Below are positions 9,030-17,266 of a stretch of 64,000 nt of DNA, piece by piece; position 1 is the stretch's first letter, and each line of letters opens with the position of its first letter. Made by a program: the position numbers and the translations under genes. The stretch covers positions 1,544,501-1,608,500 of the forward strand of contig NC_014720.1 in NCBI RefSeq assembly GCF_000166775.1, in the 5' to 3' direction. The notes below the pieces were generated by a model, which was not told where the DNA came from, searched no databases, and saw only the letters and a program-made list of their open reading frames with translations. This DNA comes from Caldicellulosiruptor kronotskyensis 2002 (GTDB lineage: Bacteria; Bacillota; Thermoanaerobacteria; Caldicellulosiruptorales; Caldicellulosiruptoraceae).

Positions 9030-9400
9030 AAATCTTCACCTTTCTCGCAAGTTAAGTCTTCCCTGAGTTTTGTTGCTTCTTTCAAATAAACATGTTTAGG
9101 AGTAAAGCTATTATCTCTTTGGACAAGCATAAGAAGCCTAATACATCTACTTAGCGCTCCTTCAATGTCAAGCTCTTGAGCACATATAAGAGGAATATCC
9201 ACAAATCCCATGAGTCTTGCTGCATATGCTGGAAAAGCCGATTTTAGGTCTTTGGTCATTGTAAACAAAATAAAAACAATCTCTTCTTTTTTAAGATTGT
9301 TTCTAAGTATAATTTCATTCAAAAGTTCTTGAGTACATTTGACAATCTCCTCTTTGCAATCATTCTCAACAGTTGTAGCACCTCTTATTGCAAAAACCAA
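9026..9400 (-). CDS. aroH: Chorismate mutase, AroH type
   Basis: Monofunctional AroH-class chorismate mutase (trimeric pseudo-barrel fold), converting chorismate to prephenate for Phe and Tyr synthesis. The core RGATTVENDCKEEI opens the protein, with IRLLMLVQRD and KHVYLKEATKLR near the C-terminus. I place the start at the TTG at 9398-9400. It has AGGGGG 7 nt upstream and gives MVFAIRGATT, matching the usual family start. An ATG at 9448 overlapping the hutP-like stop (ATGA) would add 16 residues and is the alternative. It lies between hutP-like and cmk. Confidence 0.9.
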   Translation of the reverse strand: MVFAIRGATTVENDCKEEIVKCTQELLNEIILRNNLKKEEIVFILFTMTKDLKSAFPAYAARLMGFVDIPLICAQELDIEGALSRCIRLLMLVQRDNSFTPKHVYLKEATKLREDLTCEKGEDL

Positions 9401-9444
9401 GATTATTCCCCCTACTAATTCTTTCATCTTTTGCACAAAAACTT

Positions 9445-9867
9445 TCATATAACTCTATGACCTAGTCCTATTGCCACCTCATTTAAATGTAAAAGTCCTA
9501 TCCCAAAAAATATGGCAACTGCAACATGCTCTTCAAACCTTGCAATGCCAATCTTTCCACCCACATTAAGGCCAATTGCTTTTTGCATAATTTGAGATAT
9601 TGCTTCTCTTGTTGCTCCTGCAACAGCTCCTTCCTCTTGATGTACCTCGTTTATAACGCCTTCTCTCTTGGCAGCAACAACTGCTCTTTCAACAATTTTC
9701 ATAACAGAGGTTATAAATTCTCCACCAAAATCTACTGCTGCACATCTTATTCCTATTTTAGAAAAATCTTCTTGAATCTTCTTTTCTTCTTGTCTATTCT
9801 GGCTCAAGGCCATCAAAATAGCTGCTCTTGAAACATCCTTGCTACCAAACTCTTTTTTTTCCACCAC
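9445..9867 (-). CDS. HutP family protein (histidine-responsive RNA-binding antiterminator homologue)
   Basis: A 140-aa protein resembling Bacillus HutP, which binds L-histidine and Mg2+ and then an mRNA terminator region to allow read-through of hut genes. The C-terminal stretch IGIARFEEHVAVAIFFGIGLLHLNEVAIGLGHR closely follows the HutP core, including His residues of the metal and ligand site (EEH and GLGH). GTG start. No histidine-utilisation gene is nearby, so the target is unknown. It lies in the run phosphatase-hutP-aroH-cmk. Confidence 0.85.
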   Translation of the reverse strand: MVEKKEFGSKDVSRAAILMALSQNRQEEKKIQEDFSKIGIRCAAVDFGGEFITSVMKIVERAVVAAKREGVINEVHQEEGAVAGATREAISQIMQKAIGLNVGGKIGIARFEEHVAVAIFFGIGLLHLNEVAIGLGHRVI

Positions 9868-9888
9868 TTTATATACCCCACTTTTTAT

Positions 9889-10518
9889 TTAAATTATTGG
9901 ACGAACGTGTTCTGATGTTAAATGAGACATATCATTAAGAAGACTTAACATTGTCCTTTCTCCTTTTATATCAACAATACTCAAACTTGCATTCCCAATC
10001 CAGCACTTTTTGTAAAAATCAAGAGGAAGGTTCAAAAGATGTATGATTGAAAGTTTTACTATCCCACCGTGAGTAACAACTACAATATTTCTGTAATCCC
10101 TTTGCAAAACATCATCATAAAAACTTTTAACTCTTTTCATAACAACATCCAGATTACCTTCACCTGGGAAAATGGCTTTATCGGGATTGTCTTTCCACAT
10201 CAAGTATGTCTGAGAGTATTTCTTTTCAAGTTCATCAAAGCTTAACCCTTCCCACTCGCCAAAATTTATCTCATTGAGTTTTTCAGAAGTTTCAAATAAA
10301 GTTTGGGGATGATAAGATTTTATATAACTTGCCGTAGTATAAGCCCTTTTTAATGTACTTGAAAATATTATATCAATCTTCTTATTTTTAAGCCTCTCAG
10401 CAATCTTTTTTGCCTGTTCAATACCAGTTGAATTGAGCTCTGTGTCAATTGAACCTTGAACAAGGTTGAGCTTATTCCAGTCAGTCTCACCATGTCTTAC
10501 CAAATAAATTCTTTTCAA
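9889..10518 (-). CDS. Histidine phosphatase family protein (phosphoglycerate mutase-like / CobC-like)
   Basis: A 209-aa member of the histidine phosphatase superfamily. The catalytic motif LVRHGETDWN is at residues 6-15 and the second histidine is in VVTHGGIVKL near 150. Other marks are SSTLKRAYTTA and EINFGEWEGLSFDEL. This set is typical of cofactor-dependent phosphatases such as alpha-ribazole phosphatase CobC or PhoE rather than glycolytic mutase; the substrate cannot be decided here because no cobalamin genes are near. The start is TTG after GGTGATG. Confidence 0.88.
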   Translation of the reverse strand: MKRIYLVRHGETDWNKLNLVQGSIDTELNSTGIEQAKKIAERLKNKKIDIIFSSTLKRAYTTASYIKSYHPQTLFETSEKLNEINFGEWEGLSFDELEKKYSQTYLMWKDNPDKAIFPGEGNLDVVMKRVKSFYDDVLQRDYRNIVVVTHGGIVKLSIIHLLNLPLDFYKKCWIGNASLSIVDIKGERTMLSLLNDMSHLTSEHVRPII

Positions 10519-10524
10519 GCTGCA

Positions 10525-11388
10525 TCACCTGTTTTCCTTTTCATATACCTGAAACTCGTCCCATATTTCTTCAAGTTTTTCAAGTGTCTTTGCAACCTCT
10601 TCTTTTTTCCTAAGACCTGTTGCGACAATTAATGCGTTTATTACACTCAGCGGTGCTACCAGCGAATCAGCAAACGACACCATATCACTTCTGCAAATAA
10701 GAACATAGTCACTGTACTTGCATAGAGGTGATATTTTGCTATCTGTAAGTGAAACTATCTTAGCACCCTGTTTTTTTGCATACTGCAAAACCTTTAAAGT
10801 GCGCTTTGAATACCTCGGAAAACTAATACCAATTATTAAATCATCACTTGTAATTCTAAATACCTGTTCGAAAATATCACTGATGCCACTTGTTGTGATA
10901 ACCTTGACATTGTCCAAAATCATATTTAAATAAAAACCTAAAAAATCAGCCAATGCTGCTGAACTTCTAATTCCAATAATGTATATCTTTTTTGCATTTA
11001 CTATCTCATCCACAACATGGTTGAAAACATTTTCGTCTATCTGTTCTAATGTCTGCTTTATCTTGTCCATGTCAGAAAGGAGAACACTTTTTAAAACCTC
11101 TTTTTCATTTATTCTACTTGCAGAAAGTTCTACCCTTTGCACTGACGTAAGCTTGCTTTTCATAAGCTCTTGTAAAGCTCGCTGGAACTCAGGGTAACCT
11201 TCAAAACCAAGCCTCTCAGCAAATCTTACAACAGTGGATTCACTTACACCAACTGAATTGCCAAGCGCAAGTGCTGTCATATATGCTGCTTTTTCTCCAT
11301 GTTCTAAAATAAACTGAGCAATTTTTTTCTGCCCTTTACTAAACTCTGGCATAAGCTCAATTATCCTTGCTTCTAAATCATAAGTCAT
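10525..11388 (-). CDS. MurR/RpiR family transcriptional regulator
   Basis: A 287-aa regulator. The N-terminal RpiR helix-turn-helix domain spans residues 1-77 (ALGNSVGVSESTVVRFAERLGFEGYPEFQ), and a SIS sugar-phosphate-binding domain spans about 120-255 (KKIYIIGIRSSAALADF, DLIIGISFPRYSKRT). Such proteins sense phosphosugars. AGGAG lies upstream of the ATG. It follows the YpmA-like gene by 13 nt. The target genes are not apparent. Confidence 0.93.
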   Translation of the reverse strand: MTYDLEARIIELMPEFSKGQKKIAQFILEHGEKAAYMTALALGNSVGVSESTVVRFAERLGFEGYPEFQRALQELMKSKLTSVQRVELSASRINEKEVLKSVLLSDMDKIKQTLEQIDENVFNHVVDEIVNAKKIYIIGIRSSAALADFLGFYLNMILDNVKVITTSGISDIFEQVFRITSDDLIIGISFPRYSKRTLKVLQYAKKQGAKIVSLTDSKISPLCKYSDYVLICRSDMVSFADSLVAPLSVINALIVATGLRKKEEVAKTLEKLEEIWDEFQVYEKENR

Positions 11389-11401
11389 TTTGCATTTCTC
11401 C

Positions 11402-11566
11402 TTATGTTTGGTATATACTTATAACAATCTTATTGTGGTTTCTTGAAAGCCCCACAATAATATTTTTGTCTTTCAAACTTTTATTAAGAAAATCTATTAT
11501 TTTATAGATTGGAACGTTTTCTTCAAATTCCATTGAAGAGATAAGTTCAAGCTTTTCGTTTTCCAT
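11402..11566 (-). CDS. YpmA-like small protein (DUF4264)
   Basis: A 54-aa frame starting at ATG 11566 and ending 13 nt before the RpiR regulator. The product begins MENEKLELISSMEFEENV, with YKIIDFLNKSLKDKNIIVGL in the middle and ending VISIYQT. This matches my memory of Bacillus YpmA / DUF4264, short conserved proteins of unknown function (KIVDxLNKxLKDKNLxFGL pattern). A clear -10 box lies upstream at 11613-11618. Function unknown. Confidence 0.8.
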   Translation of the reverse strand: MENEKLELISSMEFEENVPIYKIIDFLNKSLKDKNIIVGLSRNHNKIVISIYQT

Positions 11567-11612
11567 TTTTAAATCCCACATCCTATTCGTTTTTTGTTAT
11601 TCTTCTTAATTA

Positions 11613-11618
11613 ATTATA
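11613..11618 (-). promoter_or_regulatory. Probable -10 box (TATAAT) for the YpmA-RpiR unit
   Basis: A perfect TATAAT on the minus strand lies 46 nt upstream of the YpmA-like ATG and just downstream of the preceding terminator. The -35 region is weak (TTATAA at 17-nt spacing). It is the logical promoter for the ypmA-rpiR-phosphatase-hutP-aroH-cmk-plsC-ispH run. Confidence 0.45.
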
Positions 11619-11655
11619 TCACAATGCTTATATTCTTATAAGAGCATTTTATAAA

Positions 11656-11691
11656 GAAAAAAAGGAAGAACACTATTTTATGTCCTTCCTT
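11656..11691 (-). terminator. Intrinsic terminator after the carboxyltransferase module
   Basis: On the minus strand an 11-bp stem (AAGGAAGGACA / TGTTCTTCCTT, one G-T pair, 11662-11691) with an 8-nt loop runs into a T-rich tract. The stop codon of the carboxyltransferase gene lies 4 nt before it. Confidence 0.88.
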
Positions 11692-11694
11692 ATT

Positions 11695-13086
11695 TTACAC
11701 AGGATACACTTTGTTACCCTGAACAAGATCAGCGTCAACCTTGTATTTTTTTGCGAACCTTAATTTGAAAAAATTTTCTGCAAGTTGAGGGAATAAACAG
11801 TAAGTTACCACATCAGTATCATTTTCAATATACTCCTTAATTTTTTCTTTTGCATTCTCAAGCTCTGGAGAAATTAAATCTGCAGGTCTGCAGGTTATCT
11901 CTTTTTCGTCTTTCAAGATTTTTCTTTTTACCTCTTCATTCACAGGAGCTGGAGGTTTCCCATACTCACCTTTAAAATATGCTTTTGTTTCTTTTGTGAC
12001 AAGTTTGTATCTCTCACCTGCTATAACATTCAAAACAGCTTGTGTTCCCACAATTTGACTCGTAGGAGTTACAAGTGGCGGATATCCAAAATCTTTTCGA
12101 ACCTCAGGTACCTCTTTTAAAACCTCATCTAACTTGTCTTCCTGCCCTTGTTCTTTTAGCTGAGAAATAAGATTTGATAGCATTCCACCAGGTATTTGAT
12201 AATGAAGAGCGTTTATATCAACACTTAATACTTTCGGGTCAAGAAGCCCTTTTCTTATATATTCTTCTCTGAGTACTTTAAAATATTCGCTTGCCTCGTT
12301 GATCTTTTCTAAATCAAGTTTTGGAGCATATTCTGTATTTTCAAGTGCATATACAATTGTTTCGGTTGGAGGCTGGGATGTGCCCAGTGCAAGCGGAGAT
12401 AAAGCCGTGTCAATACCATCCACACCTGCTTCGACAGCTTTCAAATATGTCATTGATCCAAATCCTGTGGTGTAGTGTGTATGAAGATGAATAGGAAGTT
12501 TTACCTGCTCTTTTAACGCTTTTACAAGTTTATAAGCATCAAATGGAGAGAGAAGCCCAGCCATGTCTTTTATACAAATTGAGTCTGCCCCAAGCTCTTC
12601 TATTTGTTTTGCCAAATTTACATAGTTTTCAATAGTATGATAAGGTGAGACAGTGTATGATATGGCAACCTGGGCATGTCCTTTTTCTTTTTTTGTTATT
12701 TTTAGAGCCATTTCAATATTCCGGATGTCATTAAGTGCATCAAATATTCTTATAATATCAATGCCATAGTATATGGCCTTTTTTACAAACTCTTCAACAA
12801 CATCATCAGAATAATGTCTATACCCAACAAGATTTTGTCCTCGAAGAAGCATCTGGAGCTTTGTCTTTTTAAAAGCAGTTCTCAGTCTTTTTAATCTTTC
12901 CCATGGGTCTTCATTGAAAAACCTCAGACACGCATCAAATGTAGCACCGCCCCAGCACTCAACCGAATAATAACCAACTTGGTCAAGCACAGGAGCAATC
13001 TCAAGCATCTGTTCAGTTGTCATGCGGGTTGCAATGAGTGACTGATGAGCATCTCTGAGTATTGTTTCTGTTATTTTTACCCCCAT
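11695..13086 (-). CDS. oadA: Pyruvate/oxaloacetate carboxyltransferase (OadA / transcarboxylase 5S-like)
   Basis: A 463-aa biotin-dependent carboxyltransferase that exchanges carboxyl between oxaloacetate/pyruvate and carboxybiotin. The HMGL-like TIM barrel begins ITETILRDAHQSLIATR. The catalytic lysine and metal ligands lie in IKDMAGLL and HLHTHYTTG near 200-210. The conserved carboxylase C-terminal domain covers about 290-450 (SVDINALHYQIPGGMLSNL). It has no attached biotinyl domain; that is the separate gene 13114-13497. It is the last gene of a four-gene unit ending at a terminator. Confidence 0.95.
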   Translation of the reverse strand: MGVKITETILRDAHQSLIATRMTTEQMLEIAPVLDQVGYYSVECWGGATFDACLRFFNEDPWERLKRLRTAFKKTKLQMLLRGQNLVGYRHYSDDVVEEFVKKAIYYGIDIIRIFDALNDIRNIEMALKITKKEKGHAQVAISYTVSPYHTIENYVNLAKQIEELGADSICIKDMAGLLSPFDAYKLVKALKEQVKLPIHLHTHYTTGFGSMTYLKAVEAGVDGIDTALSPLALGTSQPPTETIVYALENTEYAPKLDLEKINEASEYFKVLREEYIRKGLLDPKVLSVDINALHYQIPGGMLSNLISQLKEQGQEDKLDEVLKEVPEVRKDFGYPPLVTPTSQIVGTQAVLNVIAGERYKLVTKETKAYFKGEYGKPPAPVNEEVKRKILKDEKEITCRPADLISPELENAKEKIKEYIENDTDVVTYCLFPQLAENFFKLRFAKKYKVDADLVQGNKVYPV

Positions 13087-13113
13087 TATTTTTAAACCTC
13101 CAGAAAATTTTTC

Positions 13114-13497
13114 TTACTCTATTTCAAATAGCAAATCTCCTTTTGCTACCTTCTGCCCTTCCTTTACATGTATTCTTTTAATTTTTCCTTTGACAGGTGC
13201 AGTTATTTCATTTTCCATTTTCATGGCTTCAAGAATTAAAACAGGTTCATTTGCATCCACAACATCGCCTTCACTTTTCAGCAACCTTACAATAGTACCC
13301 GGAAGCTGGGCAACAACCGAATTTTTATCAGAAGAAAGTACAGGGCTTTGTTTTGTTTTATCCTCATGTTTTTCCTGTTTTGGCTCAAAATGGCCAATCT
13401 TAGGCCTTGACACAACAGTAGTAGCATTTTCAACTCCTATTTCTTCCACTTCTACAACAAATTCTTGACTATTGATCTTCACCTTGAACTTTCTCAT
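13114..13497 (-). CDS. Biotin carboxyl carrier protein (transcarboxylase 1.3S-like / decarboxylase gamma)
   Basis: A biotinyl-domain protein of about 127 aa. The biotin-accepting lysine is in the motif EAMKMENEI near the C-terminus. A Lys/Pro-rich linker (about residues 25-60) precedes the lipoyl-like domain, and the N-terminus (MRKFKVKINSQEFVVEVEE) is typical of decarboxylase or transcarboxylase carriers. The start is taken at ATG 13497 (a GTG at 13500 is equally good) because the upstream ATG at 13515 overlaps the Shine-Dalgarno sequence GGAGG itself. It carries CO2 between the two carboxyltransferase subunits on either side. Confidence 0.93.
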   Translation of the reverse strand: MRKFKVKINSQEFVVEVEEIGVENATTVVSRPKIGHFEPKQEKHEDKTKQSPVLSSDKNSVVAQLPGTIVRLLKSEGDVVDANEPVLILEAMKMENEITAPVKGKIKRIHVKEGQKVAKGDLLFEIE

Positions 13498-13505
13498 CAC
13501 AAGCT

Positions 13506-13697
13506 TTACCTCCATCTATAAAACATCTGTGACTGATTGAGTATCATCTCTCTCGCACCTTTGACCCACTTGTTTTGCTGTTTTGTAATATTGGTAATTT
13601 TATAATTCTCTTTACCCATCACAATGTGCAAGCAAGCACAAATACAAGCAAGTTCTTCTTTTGTAATGGTTGAAATAGTACTGACCTGAGCATACAT
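13506..13697 (-). CDS. Small OadG-like protein lacking the membrane helix
   Basis: A 63-aa product encoded between the 12S-like and biotin-carrier genes. The pattern EELACICACLHIVMGK followed by WVKGAREMILNQSQ resembles the cytosolic C-terminal part of OadG/MmdC-type decarboxylase gamma/delta subunits. The usual N-terminal transmembrane helix is missing. A good AGGAG Shine-Dalgarno sequence precedes the ATG, and the stop overlaps the Shine-Dalgarno sequence of the next gene. It probably helps assemble the soluble carboxyltransferase complex. The similarity is weak but its position supports it. Confidence 0.65.
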   Translation of the reverse strand: MYAQVSTISTITKEELACICACLHIVMGKENYKITNITKQQNKWVKGAREMILNQSQMFYRWR

Positions 13698-13733
13698 TTT
13701 TAAAACACTCTCCTTTTTTTACAAAAATACATT

Positions 13734-15278
13734 TTATAATGGAATATTGCCATGTTTTTTGGGAGGCCTTTGCTCTCTTTTTGTAATGGAAATTTTGAGC
13801 GCCTCAATGATTTTGTTACGGGTAAGCTGTGGCTCAATCACATCGTCAACATACCCACGGGCAGCTGCAATGTATGGATTTGCAAATTTTTGAGTATACT
13901 CTTCTATCCTTCTTTTTCTTTCCTCTTCGGGATTTTGAGCGCTTTGTATCTCTTTTCTAAATATAATATTTGCTGCGCCATCTGGTCCCATAACAGCTAT
14001 CTCGGCAGTTGGCCATGCAAACACAAAGTCTGCACCAATGTGTTTGCTGCTCATTGCAATGTAAGCCCCACCATATGCTTTTCTCAAAATTACATTTATC
14101 TTTGGAACTGTTGCCTCTGAGTATGCATACAAAACCTTAGCCCCATGACGTATTATTCCATTGTGCTCTTGGTTAACACCTGGCAAAAATCCAGGCACGT
14201 CTGTAAATGTTATTATGGGAATATTAAAAGCATCACAAAATCTTACAAATCGTGCTATCTTGTCAGACGAATCATAATCAAGCACTCCAGCGTTCACTTT
14301 GGGCTGATTTGCTACAATTCCTACGCTAAAGCCCCCTATTCTACCAAATCCTACAACAGCATTTTGAGCAAAATAAGGTTGTACTTCTAAAAATTCTTGG
14401 TTGTCTACTACTTTATAAATTATTTCTTTTACATCATAAGCTTTGTTTGGCTCTTGCGGAATTATATTTTCGAGCTCGGGAACAAATCTTTTTTCTGAAT
14501 CAGATGACATTATAAAAGGTGGGTCTTCCATGTTATTTGAAGGTATAAACGACAATAAATACTTTATCATATCAAGTAGGTGATACTCATCCTCTGCAAT
14601 AAAATGAGCAACTCCACTCTTTGAGCTGTGAGTGTAAGCGCCACCAAGCTCTTCAAAGGATATCTCCTCTCCAGTCACAGCTTTTATAACCTGAGGTCCT
14701 GTAACAAACATTTGGCTGGTTTTGTCCACCATAAAAATAAAATCCATAATAGCAGGAGAGTATACAGCTCCACCTGCACAAGGTCCCATTATAGCTGCAA
14801 TTTGTGGAATTACACCTGATGCCATGGTATTTCTATAGAAGATTTCACCATACCCTGCTAATGCATCAACACCTTCTTGAATTCTTGCACCACCAGAATC
14901 ATTTATACCTATCACTGGACAACCATATTTTAATGCTAAGTCCAAAACTTTACAAATCTTTTTTGCATGCATCTCGCCAAGAGAACCGCCTATTGAAGTA
15001 AAATCTTGAGCATAAACAAAAACTTTTCTGCCGTTGATTGTTCCATAACCCGTTACAACACCATCACAGGGGACAAATGTATCTTTCATATCAAATTCTT
15101 GACATCTGTGTTCAACAAACATATCTATTTCATTGAAGCTTCCAGGGTCAAGTAAATATTCTATTCTCTCTCTACAAGTAAGTTTTTTGCTATCATGCTG
15201 TTTTTTTATTTTATCTTCTCCACCAAGCTTTAGTATTCTTTCTCTCTTTTGCTTGAGCTCTCTGAGCTTGTTTGTCAT
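13734..15278 (-). CDS. mmdA: Acyl-CoA carboxyltransferase (MmdA / transcarboxylase 12S-like)
   Basis: A 514-aa member of the propionyl-CoA carboxylase beta / methylmalonyl-CoA decarboxylase alpha family. Two crotonase-like halves are seen. Oxyanion-hole segments are visible in GPCAGGAVYSPA near 165 and in YGGAYIAMSSKHIGAD near 405, and the carboxylbiotin region in NDSGGARIQEGVDALAGYGEI near 127. A strong AGGAGG precedes the ATG. It is the first gene of the unit 12S-like, OadG-like, biotin carrier, 5S-like. No biotin carboxylase is present in the unit. Confidence 0.94.
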   Translation of the reverse strand: MTNKLRELKQKRERILKLGGEDKIKKQHDSKKLTCRERIEYLLDPGSFNEIDMFVEHRCQEFDMKDTFVPCDGVVTGYGTINGRKVFVYAQDFTSIGGSLGEMHAKKICKVLDLALKYGCPVIGINDSGGARIQEGVDALAGYGEIFYRNTMASGVIPQIAAIMGPCAGGAVYSPAIMDFIFMVDKTSQMFVTGPQVIKAVTGEEISFEELGGAYTHSSKSGVAHFIAEDEYHLLDMIKYLLSFIPSNNMEDPPFIMSSDSEKRFVPELENIIPQEPNKAYDVKEIIYKVVDNQEFLEVQPYFAQNAVVGFGRIGGFSVGIVANQPKVNAGVLDYDSSDKIARFVRFCDAFNIPIITFTDVPGFLPGVNQEHNGIIRHGAKVLYAYSEATVPKINVILRKAYGGAYIAMSSKHIGADFVFAWPTAEIAVMGPDGAANIIFRKEIQSAQNPEEERKRRIEEYTQKFANPYIAAARGYVDDVIEPQLTRNKIIEALKISITKREQRPPKKHGNIPL

Positions 15279-15384
15279 TAAAAATCCTCCTCAAAGGTGA
15301 TTTATCATGTAGTATTAATATCTGGTATTAATATATTATGCTAATTTCTATTTTATAACATCCAAATATTTTTAGCAAGAAAAA

Positions 15385-15449
15385 ATTGAAAAAACAAAAT
15401 GAGGGTGTGGACTTTGAAAAAGTACTATTTTATAAGTGGTCCACACCCT
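15385..15449 (-). terminator. Probable intrinsic terminator after speB
   Basis: On the minus strand a perfect 11-bp inverted repeat (AGGGTGTGGAC / GTCCACACCCT; arms 15439-15449 and 15402-15412) encloses a 26-nt loop and is followed by CATTTTGTTTTTT. The large loop is unusual, but the GC-rich stem and T tract after the speB stop fit termination. Confidence 0.7.
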
Positions 15450-15478
15450 GTTATTTTTTAATGCATAATTTATACTTT

Positions 15479-16336
15479 TTATTCAATCATTAATATCAGC
15501 TCTCTTACTATCTTTGCAGCAAGTAGTGCTGTTCTATCAGAAATATCATAATATGGAGCAACCTCTACTATGTCTGCTCCTATTATGTTAAGGTCTTTTA
15601 ATTTAAGTAAAATCTCAAAAAAGTCTGAAGATAGAATTCCGCCTGGTTCTGGTGTTCCTGTACCAGGGGCAAAAGCCGGATCAAACACGTCTATATCTAT
15701 CGAGAGATATACCTTCTTACCATTCAAATCTTTAATAACATTATTAATATCATTCCACTTGTTGATAAAATAAAGATTGCTATCTCTTCTTGCAAATTCA
15801 ATCTCTTCTTTAGACCCCGACCTTATACCAAACTGGTATATATTCTTAAAACCTATTACCTCACCCACTCTTCTCATAACAGTTGCATGCGAAAACTTTT
15901 CGCCAAGATACTCCTCTCTCATATCAGCATGAGCATCAAAGTGAAGAACATAAAACTCTTTACCATTTGAATTTGCCGCCGCTTTTATGAGAGGAAAGCT
16001 GATCAGATGTTCACCGCCTAAGAAAATAGGAACTTTATTATCTTCAAACAGCTTACAAGCAAATTGGTATATTGTCTCAATACTTTTTTCGATATTTCCA
16101 AAAGGAAGCTCTAAATCTCCCATATCACAAAAGGTCTTATCATACAGGCTTTTGTCTTGATAGATAGAATACTCTTCCAGCTCTATTGACACTTCTCTTA
16201 TTTTTGCAGGAGCAAAACGCGAGCCAGGTTTAAAGCTTACTGTGAAATCCATAGGAATTCCTGCTAAAACTATGAGACTATCTTCGTACTTCTCTGAAGC
16301 ACATAGGAAAAAGGGTTTGTAGAGATTAAAACTCAT
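15479..16336 (-). CDS. speB: Agmatinase / ureohydrolase
   Basis: A 285-aa ureohydrolase. The binuclear Mn site is in GGEHLISFPLI (about 105), HFDAHADMREE (about 130) and SIDIDVFDPAFAPGTGTPEPGG (about 205-226). The family cleaves guanidino groups to release urea. It follows speE by 17 nt. In several thermophiles the equivalent enzyme acts on N1-aminopropylagmatine rather than agmatine, and the speE-speB pairing would allow this. Substrate is not decided by sequence. AGGGG lies upstream of the ATG. Confidence 0.93.
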   Translation of the reverse strand: MSFNLYKPFFLCASEKYEDSLIVLAGIPMDFTVSFKPGSRFAPAKIREVSIELEEYSIYQDKSLYDKTFCDMGDLELPFGNIEKSIETIYQFACKLFEDNKVPIFLGGEHLISFPLIKAAANSNGKEFYVLHFDAHADMREEYLGEKFSHATVMRRVGEVIGFKNIYQFGIRSGSKEEIEFARRDSNLYFINKWNDINNVIKDLNGKKVYLSIDIDVFDPAFAPGTGTPEPGGILSSDFFEILLKLKDLNIIGADIVEVAPYYDISDRTALLAAKIVRELILMIE

Positions 16337-16353
16337 TCATTTTAACCCCTTTT

Positions 16354-17190
16354 TTACTTTATAATTTCTTGAACAAAAGTTGGCAGTGCAAATAGAGCTT
16401 TATGCAACTCTGGATTGTAATACTTTGTATCAATCCTTTTTATCCTTGAAATATCTACCTCAAGTGGGTCATACTTTTTAGAACCAAGAGTAAAACTCCA
16501 AAGTCCGCTCGGATACGTTGGAATAAATCCAAGATAAAGTCTTGTTATTGGGAAAATGGACTTCACAGCGTGAAATACATTTTTTATCAGGTCCTGATCA
16601 TAAAAAGGCGACTCGGTCTGTGCAACAAAAAGCCCATCTTCTTTTAAGCATTCAAACACTGCCTTATAAAAACTATCTTGGAAAAGTCCCACTGCAGGAC
16701 CAACAGGGTCTGTTGAATCCACAATTATAACATCAAACATATTTTTGTTCTCGGATACAAATTTTATTCCATCGGTTATAATGACCTCTGCCCTTTCATC
16801 ATCAAGTGCACAACTTATCTCAGGAAGGTATTTCTTGCTTGCTTCTATAACTTCTCTATCAATCTCTATTAAATATGCCTTTTCAACCTCGTCATGTTTG
16901 AGAATTTCTCTGATAACTCCTCCGTCTCCCCCACCTATGACAGCAACCTTTTTGGGATTTGGATGGGTGAATAACGGAACATGAGAAATTAACTCATGGT
17001 AACAAAATTCATCTGCAATTGTTGTCTGAACAGCACCGTCCAGTACAAGCATCCTGCCAAACTGTTTTGTTTCAAGTATTGCCAAGTCTTGGTATTGAGT
17101 CTTTGCTGTATAGATGGTTTTTGTTATCTTGCATGTAAATCCCAAGTCAGGAGTCTGTTGCTCGGTAAACCAAAGTTCCATTTCAGCCAA
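16354..17190 (-). CDS. speE: Spermidine synthase (polyamine aminopropyltransferase)
   Basis: A 278-aa aminopropyltransferase that uses decarboxylated S-adenosylmethionine. The Rossmann motif [18 protein letters not shown] is near 83-100. The active-site aspartate is in [14 protein letters not shown] near 155, and QTESPFY follows. The start is TTG (17188-17190) with AAGGAGGT 9 nt upstream; an internal ATG three codons later is too far from the Shine-Dalgarno sequence. It heads a two-gene polyamine unit with speB and has its own promoter at 17234-17262. Confidence 0.95.
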   Translation of the reverse strand: MAEMELWFTEQQTPDLGFTCKITKTIYTAKTQYQDLAILETKQFGRMLVLDGAVQTTIADEFCYHELISHVPLFTHPNPKKVAVIGGGDGGVIREILKHDEVEKAYLIEIDREVIEASKKYLPEISCALDDERAEVIITDGIKFVSENKNMFDVIIVDSTDPVGPAVGLFQDSFYKAVFECLKEDGLFVAQTESPFYDQDLIKNVFHAVKSIFPITRLYLGFIPTYPSGLWSFTLGSKKYDPLEVDISRIKRIDTKYYNPELHKALFALPTFVQEIIK

Positions 17191-17233
17191 TTTCTATTTA
17201 CCTCCTTGCCGAAAACTTTAAACAACAGTGAAT

Positions 17234-17262
17234 ATATTACAATATCCGAAAAATAAATTCAA
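17234..17262 (-). promoter_or_regulatory. Sigma-A type promoter for speE-speB
   Basis: On the minus strand TTGAAT (17257-17262) and TAATAT (17234-17239) are 17 nt apart and lie about 44 nt before the speE start, immediately after the stop of the glycosyltransferase gene. Consensus match only. Confidence 0.55.
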
Positions 17263-17266
17263 GTTA

